This document shows, piece by piece, positions 14,965 to 25,000 of a stretch of DNA of 32,931 nt. Source of the DNA: a virus; IMG/VR virus record IMGVR_UViG_3300049445_000231, positions 1-32,931 of that record; one strand, 5' to 3'. The number at the start of each line of letters is the position of its first letter. The stretch's first letter is position 1. The position numbers and the translations under genes are program-made. Under the pieces are notes generated by a model that did no database searches, had not been told where the DNA came from, and saw only the letters and a list, made by a program, of their open reading frames with translations.

Positions 14965-17900
14965 ATGCCCCAGCAGATGCCAGAACTGTTCAACGGTGGA
15001 CTTGTCACCTCGCGCCATCCGGCGCTCCTCCAGCAGGGGGAGTGCCAGCGCACGGACGAGTGTGTCTACCGAATCAGCAGCCCCAGCATCGAGGGCGGGC
15101 CGGGCCGGACTGCCTACTCGGCCGCGTTCACGACCAAGCCGAAGGGCATCGCGCACCTGACGTTCGATGACCAAACGGACCAGATCATCGCGTACGTCGG
15201 CACGGCCATCTTCACCCACGACTTCACCGCTCTCACGGCGGGCTCGGCCTTCACTGAGGTCGGTGACTCCGGACAGGTCGCGGGGACCTTCACGGGCACC
15301 TCGTTCGTGGCGACCACGGGCTTCCCGTTCCTCGCCACTGTCGTCGGTTCGCGAGTGTACGGCAATGATGCCTCGAACGCCAGCATCCCGGGAGCGATGA
15401 TCGTGACCGCTGTCTCGGGCCAGAGTGGAAGCACGGGGCACTACTCAACCATCACAACTACACCCGCTGTGACGAACAACGGTGCGACAACTCTCGCATT
15501 CGAGTTCGGCCTCGTGAACACTCTCCTTGACGTGGGCACCGAGTTCCTCGATGCCGTCAACGTCGCCAGCACGTACTTCCTCGCGACGGGCGGTGTCCCA
15601 CAGCGGCTATCATGGCGTGCTCCGAAGACGGGTACCGCACCGATCATCTCGATGCGACCGACCGGGATGAACCCCGTCGCCGGTCCGATCCAAACGGCCA
15701 TTGTCGCTGGTGCGTGGAATAGTGCGGTGGACTTCGGTCCGGGCGTGTACTGGTTCATTGTCACCGAGGTCTATTGCCCCACCAGCACGATTCAGGAAGC
15801 GGAACGCAGTGAGACTCTTGTCAACGAGATCGTTGAGGGCATCTATCTCGGCTCTACGGCCGACCCGAACAACCCGAACTCGAACCCTGCTGACAACAAG
15901 GGCCGACCGGTCACGGCCGTGATCTCCACTCCGGCCACACAGGGGGTCCAGATCACCTTCCCTGCCGTCACCAACACAGGAGCAGATGGGCGCATCGCGA
16001 CGCACTGGAACATCTACATGGCGGGGCCGACAATGGACACTCGCTCGCAGCCCTCGAACGCCCAGTTCCGGCGTATCCGCAACATCCCGATCACGACCTA
16101 CGTCGCAGGTTTTCAGTATACGCTCACGGAGCCCTCGGTCAATGCCCAGCGTGTCCATCCGACAACGCAGGCAGCAGGTAAAGACGGGGGTGGCACGACC
16201 CGGGCGAACTTCACCAACCCGACCCTCGCGCTCGGTGAGCCGAACCATAACTTCGCCCTCGCGGACTCTGGCGCGAGTCATCCCAATCCGGCGTGTATCG
16301 CTCTCAGCGCATGGCAAGACACCACAGGAACGCCGATCTCTACAGCCGCTCCCTACGCGGGTGCCTCAATCGTCGGTATCCAGCTAGATGTGTACGCACA
16401 AGGGTTCGGCCAAGTCCAGAAGACGGGTTGCTACCTCCACGTAGACACCGCAGCGAAACACAGTGTCGTGGGTGACCAGATCGTCTTCGGCGCGTATGGT
16501 GTCATCACCGTTGGTGGTCCGTCCGACACTCTCGGGGCTGCATGGGTCACGTCCGATCTTTCGTCTATCGTAGTCACGGTGTGTAAGAGCGGATCAAACC
16601 AAGATCAGACCCTCCAACTCGATGCAGTCATCATGACCGTCTATTTCACGGGAGGCACGATCAACCTCGACGGCCCACCGTACCGCGTGGTGACGTACCG
16701 CAGTCAGGTCGGAACGACCGTCAGCGACCCCGCGCAGTTGCCCCCGACGACGCACACGATGGCGACCATCTTCCAAGGCATGTACGTCACGAACGACTCG
16801 TCGCTCCCAAGCGTCATGCGCTACTCACTGCCGAACTACCCCGAGTACTTCCCCAAGCCTTACCTCCTAAAACTGATCACGCGCAAGAAGGACATCATCA
16901 CCTTCATGCGGCCGGTCGGTCAGGTGCTTGTGGTTGGACTCCGCGACAACATCAAACGCATCAACTTCCTACCGACCGAGACCGACACAGACTTCGGCAT
17001 CGGCGGCACAGCACAGGAGCCACTCGCCGAGGATCACGGCATCGCAGGGCCACAGGCCGGTGCGTTGTACGATCATCCGGGCGGCGGTTCCGTCCTGTTC
17101 TACCTCTCGACGAACGGTCCCCGCATCACAGACGGGATCACGACTCGACCGGCGAACACAGACCTCGACTGGCGCAACACTGTCAACCTCGACTTCCTTG
17201 CCAATGCTCAGGTCCGCGTCTACACGCGCGAGCAGTGGATCGTGGTCTATTACTCACCCGCTGGCACCACGCACGGGCTGAACACGAAGGCCCTGATCTT
17301 CCACTACTCATCGGACAAGATGAAGGATGGCGAGATGCCCTGCACCGGGCCGCTGACGGTTTCGGGACGCGCGACGTGTACTGCGAACCTCATCGGAACA
17401 CCGCTGTTCATGACGGCCAACGAGAACGACTTCAAAATCTACGTCGAGGATCAGGGCTTCACGATCCCGGCCACGGCAACCGTCGCGAACAGCGGCGGCA
17501 CACCTGTGGCAACGCAGAACTGCCCGGTCGTGCTCTCCCGCCGCATCTATGCGGGCGGCCACGCCCACCTCGCGAGGGAACAGAAGGTGTACGCCCTCCG
17601 CGACAAGGCCGGGGCCGCAGTCACCGCCACCAGCACCACGACCGCTGCAAGCACTACCGTCACCTCGTCTGCCGCATTCGGCAGCGTCGTGAAGGGTATG
17701 CGTGTGGTTGGTACGGGAATCAAACCGGGGACGGTAGTCACGAACGTCGCGACATCCAGCAGCATCACAATCTCGCAGGCTGCACTGACTGCGGGGACGG
17801 CGGTGCTGACGTTCGACACCGGGACGTTCACGATCACGGTTCGCGGAGCAAACATCGACGAGGACATTGCAGTCCTCGACACATCATACGCTTCATCCCT

Positions 17901-18072
17901 CACGGGTGATCTGACCGTTGTGCAGAACGACAACGCGAAGATGGCCCTTGAATATCAGTTCGAGAAGGTGCTCATGCCTGACGCGAGCCACGCCGACCTC
18001 GGTGTGCTGTTCCGTCTACACAGCATGACGCCGCTCATGGACGATATGGGGCTGGAGCAGAACAGGGCGTAA
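14965..18072 (+). CDS. Tail nozzle / tail tubular protein B-like
   Basis: The 1035-residue product starts after AGGAG. Its N-terminus (FNGGLVTSRHPALLQQGECQ, with DECVYR and GGPGRT after it) is the pattern that opens podophage tail nozzle proteins. The C-terminal half (about 630-860) has repeated blade-like strands (ITFMRPVGQVLVVGLRDNIKR, VLFYLSTNGPRITDG, QWIVVYYSPAG) as in nozzle beta-propellers, with a P-L-x-E-D-H-G-I-A-G loop. Two insertions stand out: a jelly-roll-like module at about 405-565 and copies of a beta motif near 92-175 and 887-952. Length exceeds T7 gp12 (about 794 residues), mostly because of these insertions. The protein would form the distal tail tube through which DNA exits. 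Confidence 0.76.
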   Translation: MPQQMPELFNGGLVTSRHPALLQQGECQRTDECVYRISSPSIEGGPGRTAYSAAFTTKPKGIAHLTFDDQTDQIIAYVGTAIFTHDFTALTAGSAFTEVGDSGQVAGTFTGTSFVATTGFPFLATVVGSRVYGNDASNASIPGAMIVTAVSGQSGSTGHYSTITTTPAVTNNGATTLAFEFGLVNTLLDVGTEFLDAVNVASTYFLATGGVPQRLSWRAPKTGTAPIISMRPTGMNPVAGPIQTAIVAGAWNSAVDFGPGVYWFIVTEVYCPTSTIQEAERSETLVNEIVEGIYLGSTADPNNPNSNPADNKGRPVTAVISTPATQGVQITFPAVTNTGADGRIATHWNIYMAGPTMDTRSQPSNAQFRRIRNIPITTYVAGFQYTLTEPSVNAQRVHPTTQAAGKDGGGTTRANFTNPTLALGEPNHNFALADSGASHPNPACIALSAWQDTTGTPISTAAPYAGASIVGIQLDVYAQGFGQVQKTGCYLHVDTAAKHSVVGDQIVFGAYGVITVGGPSDTLGAAWVTSDLSSIVVTVCKSGSNQDQTLQLDAVIMTVYFTGGTINLDGPPYRVVTYRSQVGTTVSDPAQLPPTTHTMATIFQGMYVTNDSSLPSVMRYSLPNYPEYFPKPYLLKLITRKKDIITFMRPVGQVLVVGLRDNIKRINFLPTETDTDFGIGGTAQEPLAEDHGIAGPQAGALYDHPGGGSVLFYLSTNGPRITDGITTRPANTDLDWRNTVNLDFLANAQVRVYTREQWIVVYYSPAGTTHGLNTKALIFHYSSDKMKDGEMPCTGPLTVSGRATCTANLIGTPLFMTANENDFKIYVEDQGFTIPATATVANSGGTPVATQNCPVVLSRRIYAGGHAHLAREQKVYALRDKAGAAVTATSTTTAASTTVTSSAAFGSVVKGMRVVGTGIKPGTVVTNVATSSSITISQAALTAGTAVLTFDTGTFTITVRGANIDEDIAVLDTSYASSLTGDLTVVQNDNAKMALEYQFEKVLMPDASHADLGVLFRLHSMTPLMDDMGLEQNRA

Positions 18073-18081
18073 GGAGTCTCA

Positions 18082-19341
18082 ATGCGACCACTCTCTGCGA
18101 TCGTACCCAAGAAAGAGGGGACCGATCGATGGCTCTACGAAACTCTGCGCCATCTCCAGCAGGGGGTGGAGCAGTCGCAGTCGGGCCTCCAAGCAATCGT
18201 ACGTGGTGAGGTTCCGGACGGGAGCGGTGATCCGCTTCCCAGCCCGGACCTCACCGGTTACTTCAAGCTGATCGGCCGTCCCGGCGCTGCTGCACAGGTC
18301 GGGTACGGTTCAACGGACGCGGGTGGTCCGCTCACCTTCGGCTCGACTAGCAACGCAGCCAAGGGCTTCATCTACCTCGGCACCTCACACACGTTCGTAG
18401 CCCTCGACGAGGTGCAGTCACTCGTCGGCATCAACAAAGGTGTCCCCGCTTCGACGCTTCACATCGTCGGAAGTCTCTCCGGAACTGGGGCGGCTATCAT
18501 CCCGGTGGCCGATGTCGCGATTGGAACCGGCTGGGTCGCCCGTGGCGGCCCTGCATGGGGTGGTATCGCTGGTTCAGTTGCAGCAGCGATGACAACAGAC
18601 GATGGCGAAACCTCAATGGGTGTCATCAACACAGCCTCCTCGGGGACGAATCCACAGCAGTGCACCTTGAGTGGAACGATCGTTCCGGGTGCTACGTACA
18701 CGATCACATTCCGAGTTGCTTCTTTCTCGTCTATACCCCTCAGTGCCATCCTCGGATGCACCCTCGTGGATTCCGCTGGTAATGGGTGGTCGAGTGATCC
18801 GACCAACACTGGTGAGTCTTATGACTCCGCCAACTCACCTGTAACCATCACGGCTATCAGTCCGACGTTCTACACAGTAACACGGACAGTTCGTTGTTCC
18901 GGTGCTCCCGGTCCCGTGATAACGGGCTCAACGCCCAATAGTATCCGACTGTTCGGCCAAGAGACGATCACTGGTCCGGCAGCTTGGTACTTTGGAGTCA
19001 CATCCCTTAGCATCGCACAGTCCGGTTCCTCGCTAGTACGGTGGGACTTGTCCTCCGGGACACAGTCGGGTGGTATCGACATCTTCGGACGGATGGGCAT
19101 CAACACGGGAAGCACGCTGCTCGCAGCAGAACTGACGGTCGTTGGCGACAATGCGGTCAATCCAGTCCTTAGCCTTTCCACTCCTGTCGGCCAGTCGGCT
19201 GACATCGTCCGAATCAAGGACAGTACGGGAGCCGTTACAGCAGCAGTTACCTCACGGGCAGCTTGGGCCGGACACACTGACCTCGTTATGTACGAGGACG
19301 ACGTTATCGGCTATGCGGACGACACCGTCTACTTCTACTAA
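18082..19341 (+). CDS. Tail fibre/appendage protein
   Basis: The 419-residue product begins with a short helix (TDRWLYETLRHLQQGVEQSQSG, residues 14-35), a likely virion anchor, followed by a fibre-like stretch with LGTSHTFVALDE and VGINKGVPASTLHIVG, a pattern common in phage fibre shafts. Residues 155-310 look like a carbohydrate-binding jelly roll (YTITFRVASFSS, GAPGPVITGSTPNSIRLFG, AAWYFGVTSLSIAQ). A second shaft repeat (FGRMGINTGSTLLAAELTVVG) and an aromatic end (DDTVYFY) follow. Ser/Thr/Gly-rich composition fits. No chaperone or cleavage site was found. A receptor-binding role is inferred. Confidence 0.7.
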   Translation: MRPLSAIVPKKEGTDRWLYETLRHLQQGVEQSQSGLQAIVRGEVPDGSGDPLPSPDLTGYFKLIGRPGAAAQVGYGSTDAGGPLTFGSTSNAAKGFIYLGTSHTFVALDEVQSLVGINKGVPASTLHIVGSLSGTGAAIIPVADVAIGTGWVARGGPAWGGIAGSVAAAMTTDDGETSMGVINTASSGTNPQQCTLSGTIVPGATYTITFRVASFSSIPLSAILGCTLVDSAGNGWSSDPTNTGESYDSANSPVTITAISPTFYTVTRTVRCSGAPGPVITGSTPNSIRLFGQETITGPAAWYFGVTSLSIAQSGSSLVRWDLSSGTQSGGIDIFGRMGINTGSTLLAAELTVVGDNAVNPVLSLSTPVGQSADIVRIKDSTGAVTAAVTSRAAWAGHTDLVMYEDDVIGYADDTVYFY

Positions 19342-19350
19342 GGAGACAAC

Positions 19351-19716
19351 ATGGCCTCTTTGAAAGACAAAGCGATCACACTGCTCGGCTCTGTGTCCGG
19401 TGTAGACATGAAGACAGCCGCTTCGACCGCCATCTTCACCGTCCCAGCAAACCGAACGCTCGTCATCACGCACGTCATCGTGCGGAACAACACGGCGTCC
19501 CTCGCGGGTGGCACGAGTTACTCGGTAACTGGATTCCGGCAAGCCTTCAGTCTCAACGCGATCACGGCGACCACTACCAACTACATCCTGATCCAAGGCA
19601 CCGACATCACCAGCTTCACTGTTCAGGCGGCCAGTACCGTCATCAACTGGACCGTCACAACCGGTGCGACGGCGGCTGGAACGGCGACGATCGATATCTT
19701 CGGGTACCTCTACTAA
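19351..19716 (+). CDS. Small beta-structured virion protein (121 aa)
   Basis: TAAGGAG precedes the ATG. The sequence alternates hydrophobic strands (TAIFTVPANRTLVITHVIVRN, TVINWTVTTGATA, ATIDIFGYLY) in the style of phage jelly-roll or immunoglobulin-like appendage subunits. It lies between a fibre protein and a TNF-like jelly roll, so a tail-tip or decoration role is likely. It overlaps the next gene by one base (TAATG). I recognise the general type, not a named family. Confidence 0.68.
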   Translation: MASLKDKAITLLGSVSGVDMKTAASTAIFTVPANRTLVITHVIVRNNTASLAGGTSYSVTGFRQAFSLNAITATTTNYILIQGTDITSFTVQAASTVINWTVTTGATAAGTATIDIFGYLY

Positions 19717-20222
19717 TGTTCCCGGTACTCGACTCTGATGGCAAGTTGCCAATCCGGTTCACTCGACGGATACCCTTCGGCACCTTCATTCGAACAACGA
19801 ACCAGAGTAGCGGTGGGGTGACGAGTGAGAACCTCATAACCTTCGATACCGATGTTTCGAAGAACATGATCGAGCATGGAGCCAGTACTTCTGTGATCAA
19901 GGTCTTCGAGGCTGGTCTCTACTGGGGCAACATTCGTATAACGGTCAACGCCTCCGCGAGTAACAAGACCATCGAGTTGTACCCGAAGGTAAATGGTGTG
20001 ATCGTAGCGAACGCGGCCGTGCATGAGTCTCTGCCGAATACAGGCGACCAGTTGATCAGTCGCGTCTACGTCGCGGTGTTAGCGGCAGGCGATACGATCG
20101 AGTGGGCATGGGTGAGTCGTGATGATGCCTCGATGATCATAGAAGCAAACGCAGCAGGCGTCAGCCCTACTTCACCCGCGTCTCCCTCCGCCGTCTTCAA
20201 TCTCATGCGGGTCAGCCCGTAA
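19716..20222 (+). CDS. TNF/C1q-like jelly-roll protein (tail tip or capsid appendage)
   Basis: The 168-residue product shows the C1q/TNF jelly-roll order: ENLITFDTDV first strand, S-V-I-K-V-F-E-A-G-L-Y-W-G-N-I-R-I central strands (the A-G-L-Y motif is characteristic), T-I-E-L-Y-P-K-V-N-G-V, R-V-Y-V-A-V-L-A-A-G-D-T-I-E-W (the L-x-A-G-D motif), and a final P-S-A-V-F-N-L-M-R-V strand. Such domains form trimers and serve as receptor-binding or decoration heads in phages. It is translationally coupled to the preceding gene. The fold is judged from motif order. Confidence 0.75.
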   Translation: MFPVLDSDGKLPIRFTRRIPFGTFIRTTNQSSGGVTSENLITFDTDVSKNMIEHGASTSVIKVFEAGLYWGNIRITVNASASNKTIELYPKVNGVIVANAAVHESLPNTGDQLISRVYVAVLAAGDTIEWAWVSRDDASMIIEANAAGVSPTSPASPSAVFNLMRVSP

Positions 20223-20231
20223 GGAGTCATC

Positions 20232-20969
20232 ATGGACCCAGTAACTGCCATTCTCGCCGCCGCCTCCATCGCTGGGGCAATCCGGGGCGGGCAACGCAAG
20301 CACATCGACCCTGAGTGGCTCAGAGCCAACTACGGGGCGCACGCCGTGACGCAGGAGGCACAGGACCTGTTCGCACGCATGGTCAACAGCCCACAGGGTC
20401 AGGCGATCCAGCGGCAGGCGTCGGAGACAGGCCAGCAGTTCGCGAACCAGACGCAGGGTCAGGCGGCTGCGGCCGGGCTCACTCCGATGAGTGGGTCGGC
20501 ATCCGGCACGGGCATCTTCGCTACCGGCGCTGGCGAGGGCGCGGCCAACACACTGAACACACAAGCCAAGGCGAATATATACGCCTCAGTTCTCCCGGTC
20601 GCACAGGACATCGTGAACGAGCGGAAGAACGCCTACATGCAGGACTTCTACAACAACGGTGCGCCGACGCAGGGCGCGCTCCAGTGGCAGAAGGTCGGCA
20701 ACGCTGCGGGCATCGCGCTGTCTGCGGCGAAACCCGGCCAGAACTCGACGAGCGCGCCAGTCCAGAACGTCGGTGCAGCGGGCTCCATCAGAAACTTCCA
20801 GCCCAAAGCTGTGTCACTCGGCCAGCCTGTGATCGGCGGCTCGATGGGTGGCTTCCGCCTCCCGCAGTACAATCCGCAGTACGGTTTCCTTCAGAAGTCC
20901 CGGCGTCTGATGGGCTCACTCGGGAACCGCTTCGTCACCGCTTTCACACCACAACCGCAGGGGGCCTAA
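20232..20969 (+). CDS. Internal virion / DNA ejection protein candidate (245 aa)
   Basis: TAAGGAG precedes the ATG. The N-terminus is a hydrophobic Ala-rich helix (MDPVTAILAAASIAGAIRGG), as in small podophage ejection proteins (P22 gp7, T7 gp14 types). A helical Gln/Ala-rich middle (QAIQRQASETGQQFANQTQG) and a Gly/Ser/Pro-rich C-terminus follow. The helix could insert in the host envelope during infection. It is first in a set of four consecutive genes of this kind. The role is inferred from position, composition and N-terminus. Confidence 0.6.
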   Translation: MDPVTAILAAASIAGAIRGGQRKHIDPEWLRANYGAHAVTQEAQDLFARMVNSPQGQAIQRQASETGQQFANQTQGQAAAAGLTPMSGSASGTGIFATGAGEGAANTLNTQAKANIYASVLPVAQDIVNERKNAYMQDFYNNGAPTQGALQWQKVGNAAGIALSAAKPGQNSTSAPVQNVGAAGSIRNFQPKAVSLGQPVIGGSMGGFRLPQYNPQYGFLQKSRRLMGSLGNRFVTAFTPQPQGA

Positions 20970-20970
20970 G

Positions 20971-22065
20971 ATGGGTGAACTCGCAAAGGACAGAGCCGCA
21001 CGCTACGCGCGCGCGATGAACCCGGACTTCGCTCCCCGAAGTCTCAGGGGGACAATGACGAGTGCGGCCCCGGCTGACACGATCAAGCGTCCTCCGATGG
21101 GCTCTCCCGCCCCGGCCTCGGCTGTAGCGGCGGCTGGTGGTCCCGACCCTGTGCTCGACGCACCGGCAACGACCCCCGCAAACGCGGAGGACGCTGCGAT
21201 GGTCGGTGAGAACGCTCCGGACTCGACGGTATCCTCACCAGCCGCTGACACGTCGCTAGCCGATCAGAACGCGACGGGTGACGCAGACATCAATGCAACG
21301 TACGCTCGCATCAACCAACTCATGCTGGCCCAGCCCGACGTGGACTACGAGGGCAAGTACCGTCAGATTCTCGCGCAGGCGCAGAAGCAACCGGTCCCCC
21401 AAGCACCCGGCCGCGCACAGTCGTTCTTCGCGGCCCTCGGTTCGCCTGATCAGGCTCCCGGTCTTCTCGCGCAGGCGCACTCGGAACAGCAGCGGGCAAG
21501 CGACGAGAAGTTCCAGAAGATCATGTCCCTGAAGGAGGCAATCCTCCATGGCGACATCCAGCAGCAGATCGCGAAGGGTGACTTCAAGAAGGCAATGGTT
21601 CAGAGCAGCGAGCTTGAGAAGCTCCATGCTCATCAGGAGCGGCAGGCTAGACAGGACGCTCTCACCACGTTCGGGAAGCAGCAGGACATCCTTCAGGGCA
21701 ACCGGCTGGAACTCGCACATATCCACGAGGACGCAGCGACTGCCCGTGCCGAGAAGTTGATCCAGAATCGGAAGGACCTCGCGAACCTCTCATCCTCTGC
21801 AAAGAGCGGGCTCTCGCGTGCGTACGTCACCAGTTACACGTCGCTCATGGCGACCGGTATGTATACGGACGAGCAGGCGACGAAGATGTCCGAGACGGCC
21901 GTCGATCAGGCGTACGAGATCATGAAGCTACATGGTGAGGGTGGTGGCAGCACCACCGGTTCGGTGAACCCGAACGAGGGCAAGACCCGCGTCAAGCGCA
22001 ACGGCCAGATCGGCTGGGTCACGAAACCTCTACCCACTGACGTACTGGCTCCCCTCTCGAAATGA
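20971..22065 (+). CDS. Internal virion protein candidate (364 aa), coiled coil
   Basis: It starts one base after the previous stop. Residues 20-95 are Pro/Ala/Asp-rich and disordered. Residues 105-290 are Gln/Glu/Lys/Ala-rich and form long helices (KYRQILAQAQKQ, EQQRASDEKFQKIMSLKEAIL, KLHAHQERQARQDALTTFGKQQ), probably coiled coil. The C-terminus is a short basic beta segment. It is comparable with T7 gp15 or P22 gp20 by position and composition only; no sequence-level match is claimed. Confidence 0.58.
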   Translation: MGELAKDRAARYARAMNPDFAPRSLRGTMTSAAPADTIKRPPMGSPAPASAVAAAGGPDPVLDAPATTPANAEDAAMVGENAPDSTVSSPAADTSLADQNATGDADINATYARINQLMLAQPDVDYEGKYRQILAQAQKQPVPQAPGRAQSFFAALGSPDQAPGLLAQAHSEQQRASDEKFQKIMSLKEAILHGDIQQQIAKGDFKKAMVQSSELEKLHAHQERQARQDALTTFGKQQDILQGNRLELAHIHEDAATARAEKLIQNRKDLANLSSSAKSGLSRAYVTSYTSLMATGMYTDEQATKMSETAVDQAYEIMKLHGEGGGSTTGSVNPNEGKTRVKRNGQIGWVTKPLPTDVLAPLSK

Positions 22066-22073
22066 GGTAACAC

Positions 22074-25000
22074 ATGCCCACTCAAGATGACTTCACTCCC
22101 GAAACCCCTGCGACCTCCGCACCCCCGGGGGATGACTTCGTAGCAGAGGACGACTTCACGCCTGAGCAGACGACCCCGACACTCGGGGACCGTGTTGTCG
22201 GTGCGGCGAAGGCCGCAGCGAAGCTGCCGGGCGCGTTGGTCCGAGGCGTCGTCGAGAGTGCGCTGTCGCCAATCAAGGCGGGGCATGAGTTCGGCCTCGC
22301 GTCCCAGCAGGGCAAGCAGATCGCCGCTCTCCGGGCGGACACGTCAGGCACCCCCGAGGAGCAGCAGGCCCGGAAGGACTACGCCGATGCACTGGAGGGC
22401 GTCAAGAAGGAATCCCTGAAGCAGGGCGCGATCGCCACGGGTGAGGCGGCTGGCACGTACGGCACGCTTCCATTCGGTGGCGCGATCAAAGAGGGTGTCG
22501 AGGGTGCGGCTGCCAAGGTCCTCACACAGGGTGCACTCAAGTCTGTCGCTGGAAAGGCAGCCATGGGCGCGGCCGAGGGTGCAGTCTTCGGCGGTGCCTA
22601 CGGTGCCGTGAAGGGCAGTGTCAGCGAGGGGACGCAGGCGGCACAGGAAGGAAAGGGCGCGGGCCAGATTTTCGGCTCGATCGTCCATGGCGCGGCCGCT
22701 GAAGGTCTCGTCAACGCAGCCGGTGGTGCCCTCGTGGGCGGTGTGCTCACGGGTGCGATCGCCGGAGGCGCGAAGGTGCTCGGGCGGGAGACGGCGGCTC
22801 AAGCGGCCGCGAGGGCTGCGACGGCTGCGGCTGCTGTCGATGCGTTCGACAAGTCGTTCCATCCATCGTTCGTCGGTGAACGGTTCAGCGCGGACCTCGC
22901 ACAGGCCGCGAAGGACAAGGTGCCGGACAGCGTGCTCGCGGCTCAGATCGTCGCCAAGCTGATGAACACCACACCCGAAGCTGCCGACCCCGGCATCGTC
23001 GCGGTGATGGCTAAGAAGATCGCACAGTACCGAGAGATGTCGGCTGCGAACGTGATCGGGTCGAACTCCGGCCTCTATCCCGAGATCGCACTGCCCCCCG
23101 TGGCCGAAGGTGTGCCCCCAGTTGGAGCGCGCCTCCCGCTGTCCACGGACCTCGAACCGACCGGAGGTGTCCCGCCCCAAGCGATCGGCACTCCGTTGCC
23201 CCCGGACCAGACACCCTCGCCGTTCGCGGCAGGGCAGGCTGTCCCGCAGGCACCGCCCGAGGGCTTCGAGCCCGGGCTCGGTGCACCATCCGCAATGGCC
23301 CAGCAGCCGCTGACCCCACAGGGCATCGAGCCGCAGCCTGAGACACAGCAACTCAACCAGCCTCCGGTGCTTTCACAGCCGGGGGGTGTGCAGCCCGGGC
23401 CTCCCAGCGAACCACAACCACTGGAACCGGCTCCTCGTCCGATGCCTGCTCCCACACAGCCGCCCAACGCGAAGATCACGGAGGGTGTGCCGTTCACAGA
23501 GGTGCAGCCCGGCCTCCCGACGCGGCAGGGTGCGACGACGACCACGCAGAAGGTGGCGAAGTACCACGCGCCCGGTGCAGCAGAGGCCAACGAGAAGACC
23601 GCAGCAGATGCCTCATTCGCCATGCAGTCCCTCGGCCAGCCCACCGGCACGCCGAACTGGAACTCTCTCGGCGACGTGGTCTATCGCACGAGTGTGGCTG
23701 ACCCGGAGCTTCACGGCAAGGGCACAGTCGAACTGAACTACATCGAGAACGTCGGCGACGAGAAGGGTGCAGGGGCCGCTGTCCTGAAGAAGCTAACTAA
23801 GGTCGCAGATGACCATCAGGTCCCGATGTCCCTGAGTGCACTCCCACTCCCGCGAGGGAACGGCAAGGGTCGCATCCCGCTCGACAAGCTGATCGAGTTC
23901 TACAAGAACCATGGCTTCACGATCGTGGACGAGGGTGACGGCTGGGCGGAGATGCGGCGTGAGCCAGTCCCGCTCGCGAAGCCCACACCCGAGGTGGTGT
24001 CGGCACTGAAGGAGCAGGGTGAGGGAGTTGCGGACCGCATCAATGGTCTGACTGACGACCGCGCCCGGATCGCGGCTGGCAACGTGACTGAGGGCAAGCC
24101 CCTCATCCCGCAGAAGGCTACGCTGTTCACACGGCTCGACGAGCACCTCGGTGCCATCGAAGACGCGGCGAAGCAGCGGCTCATGGCTCGGCGCATCGAG
24201 GCAGCACTCAACCCAGAGATGCACGCAGGTATCAATCCCAACGGGACCAACGCACGTGATCTCGCGATCATGGCGGCGGCGAAGATGTTCCGACTGGGCC
24301 TGCGCTCGACACAGAAGATCACGGACGCCCTCGTCGCGGCACACGGCGACTGGGTCAAGCCGCTGGTGAAGAAGGCAATCGAGCAGGGCAAGGCGCTTCT
24401 CCTGAAACTCGTGGCGAACGACCGTCCCACAGTGAAACAGATCACCGCGATCAAGGCCATGTTCGAGTCCGGCAAGATCGGCAAGGACTGGTATGACAAG
24501 ACGTGGGGCTGGCTGAACGAGCACTTCGGCGACGATGCCGAGATGGTCGCGCGCTTCATCAGTGCCACCTCCCTTGGCAACACGACCGACGCCAACGCCA
24601 CACAGATGATGAAGGCGTACGGCCAGTGGAAACTGGGCCTGCCCTTCGAAGGGCACCTGAACGATGTCCACGTGAACGCTCTGTACAAGGCGGTCCGGGG
24701 AGAGGTCTTCGGCGACGGCAAGGCACAGGGCTTCCTCGGTGCACTCACAGGTGACCCGAACGCCGTGGCTCTTGACCGTCACGTCATGCGCGTGCTCGGC
24801 TTCAAGGACGCGGGCAAGGCTACAGGCAAGGCGGCACTGTCGAACTCGACGTACAAGCTGTACTCGCACATCATCACGGACCTCGCACAGGAGGCTGGTG
24901 TCACACCCCGCCAGTATCAGGCGGCTCTGTGGGTCGGCAAGAAGATTGCCGACGAACAGGTCGCAGACCATACAGGCGTCGCCACTCGTGGCGGATCGTT

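Noticed and set aside
23793-24971. 392-codon open frame on the - strand
   Set aside because: Antisense shadow of the giant internal virion gene; the frame has no recognisable motif and the + strand frame is continuous with conserved segments.
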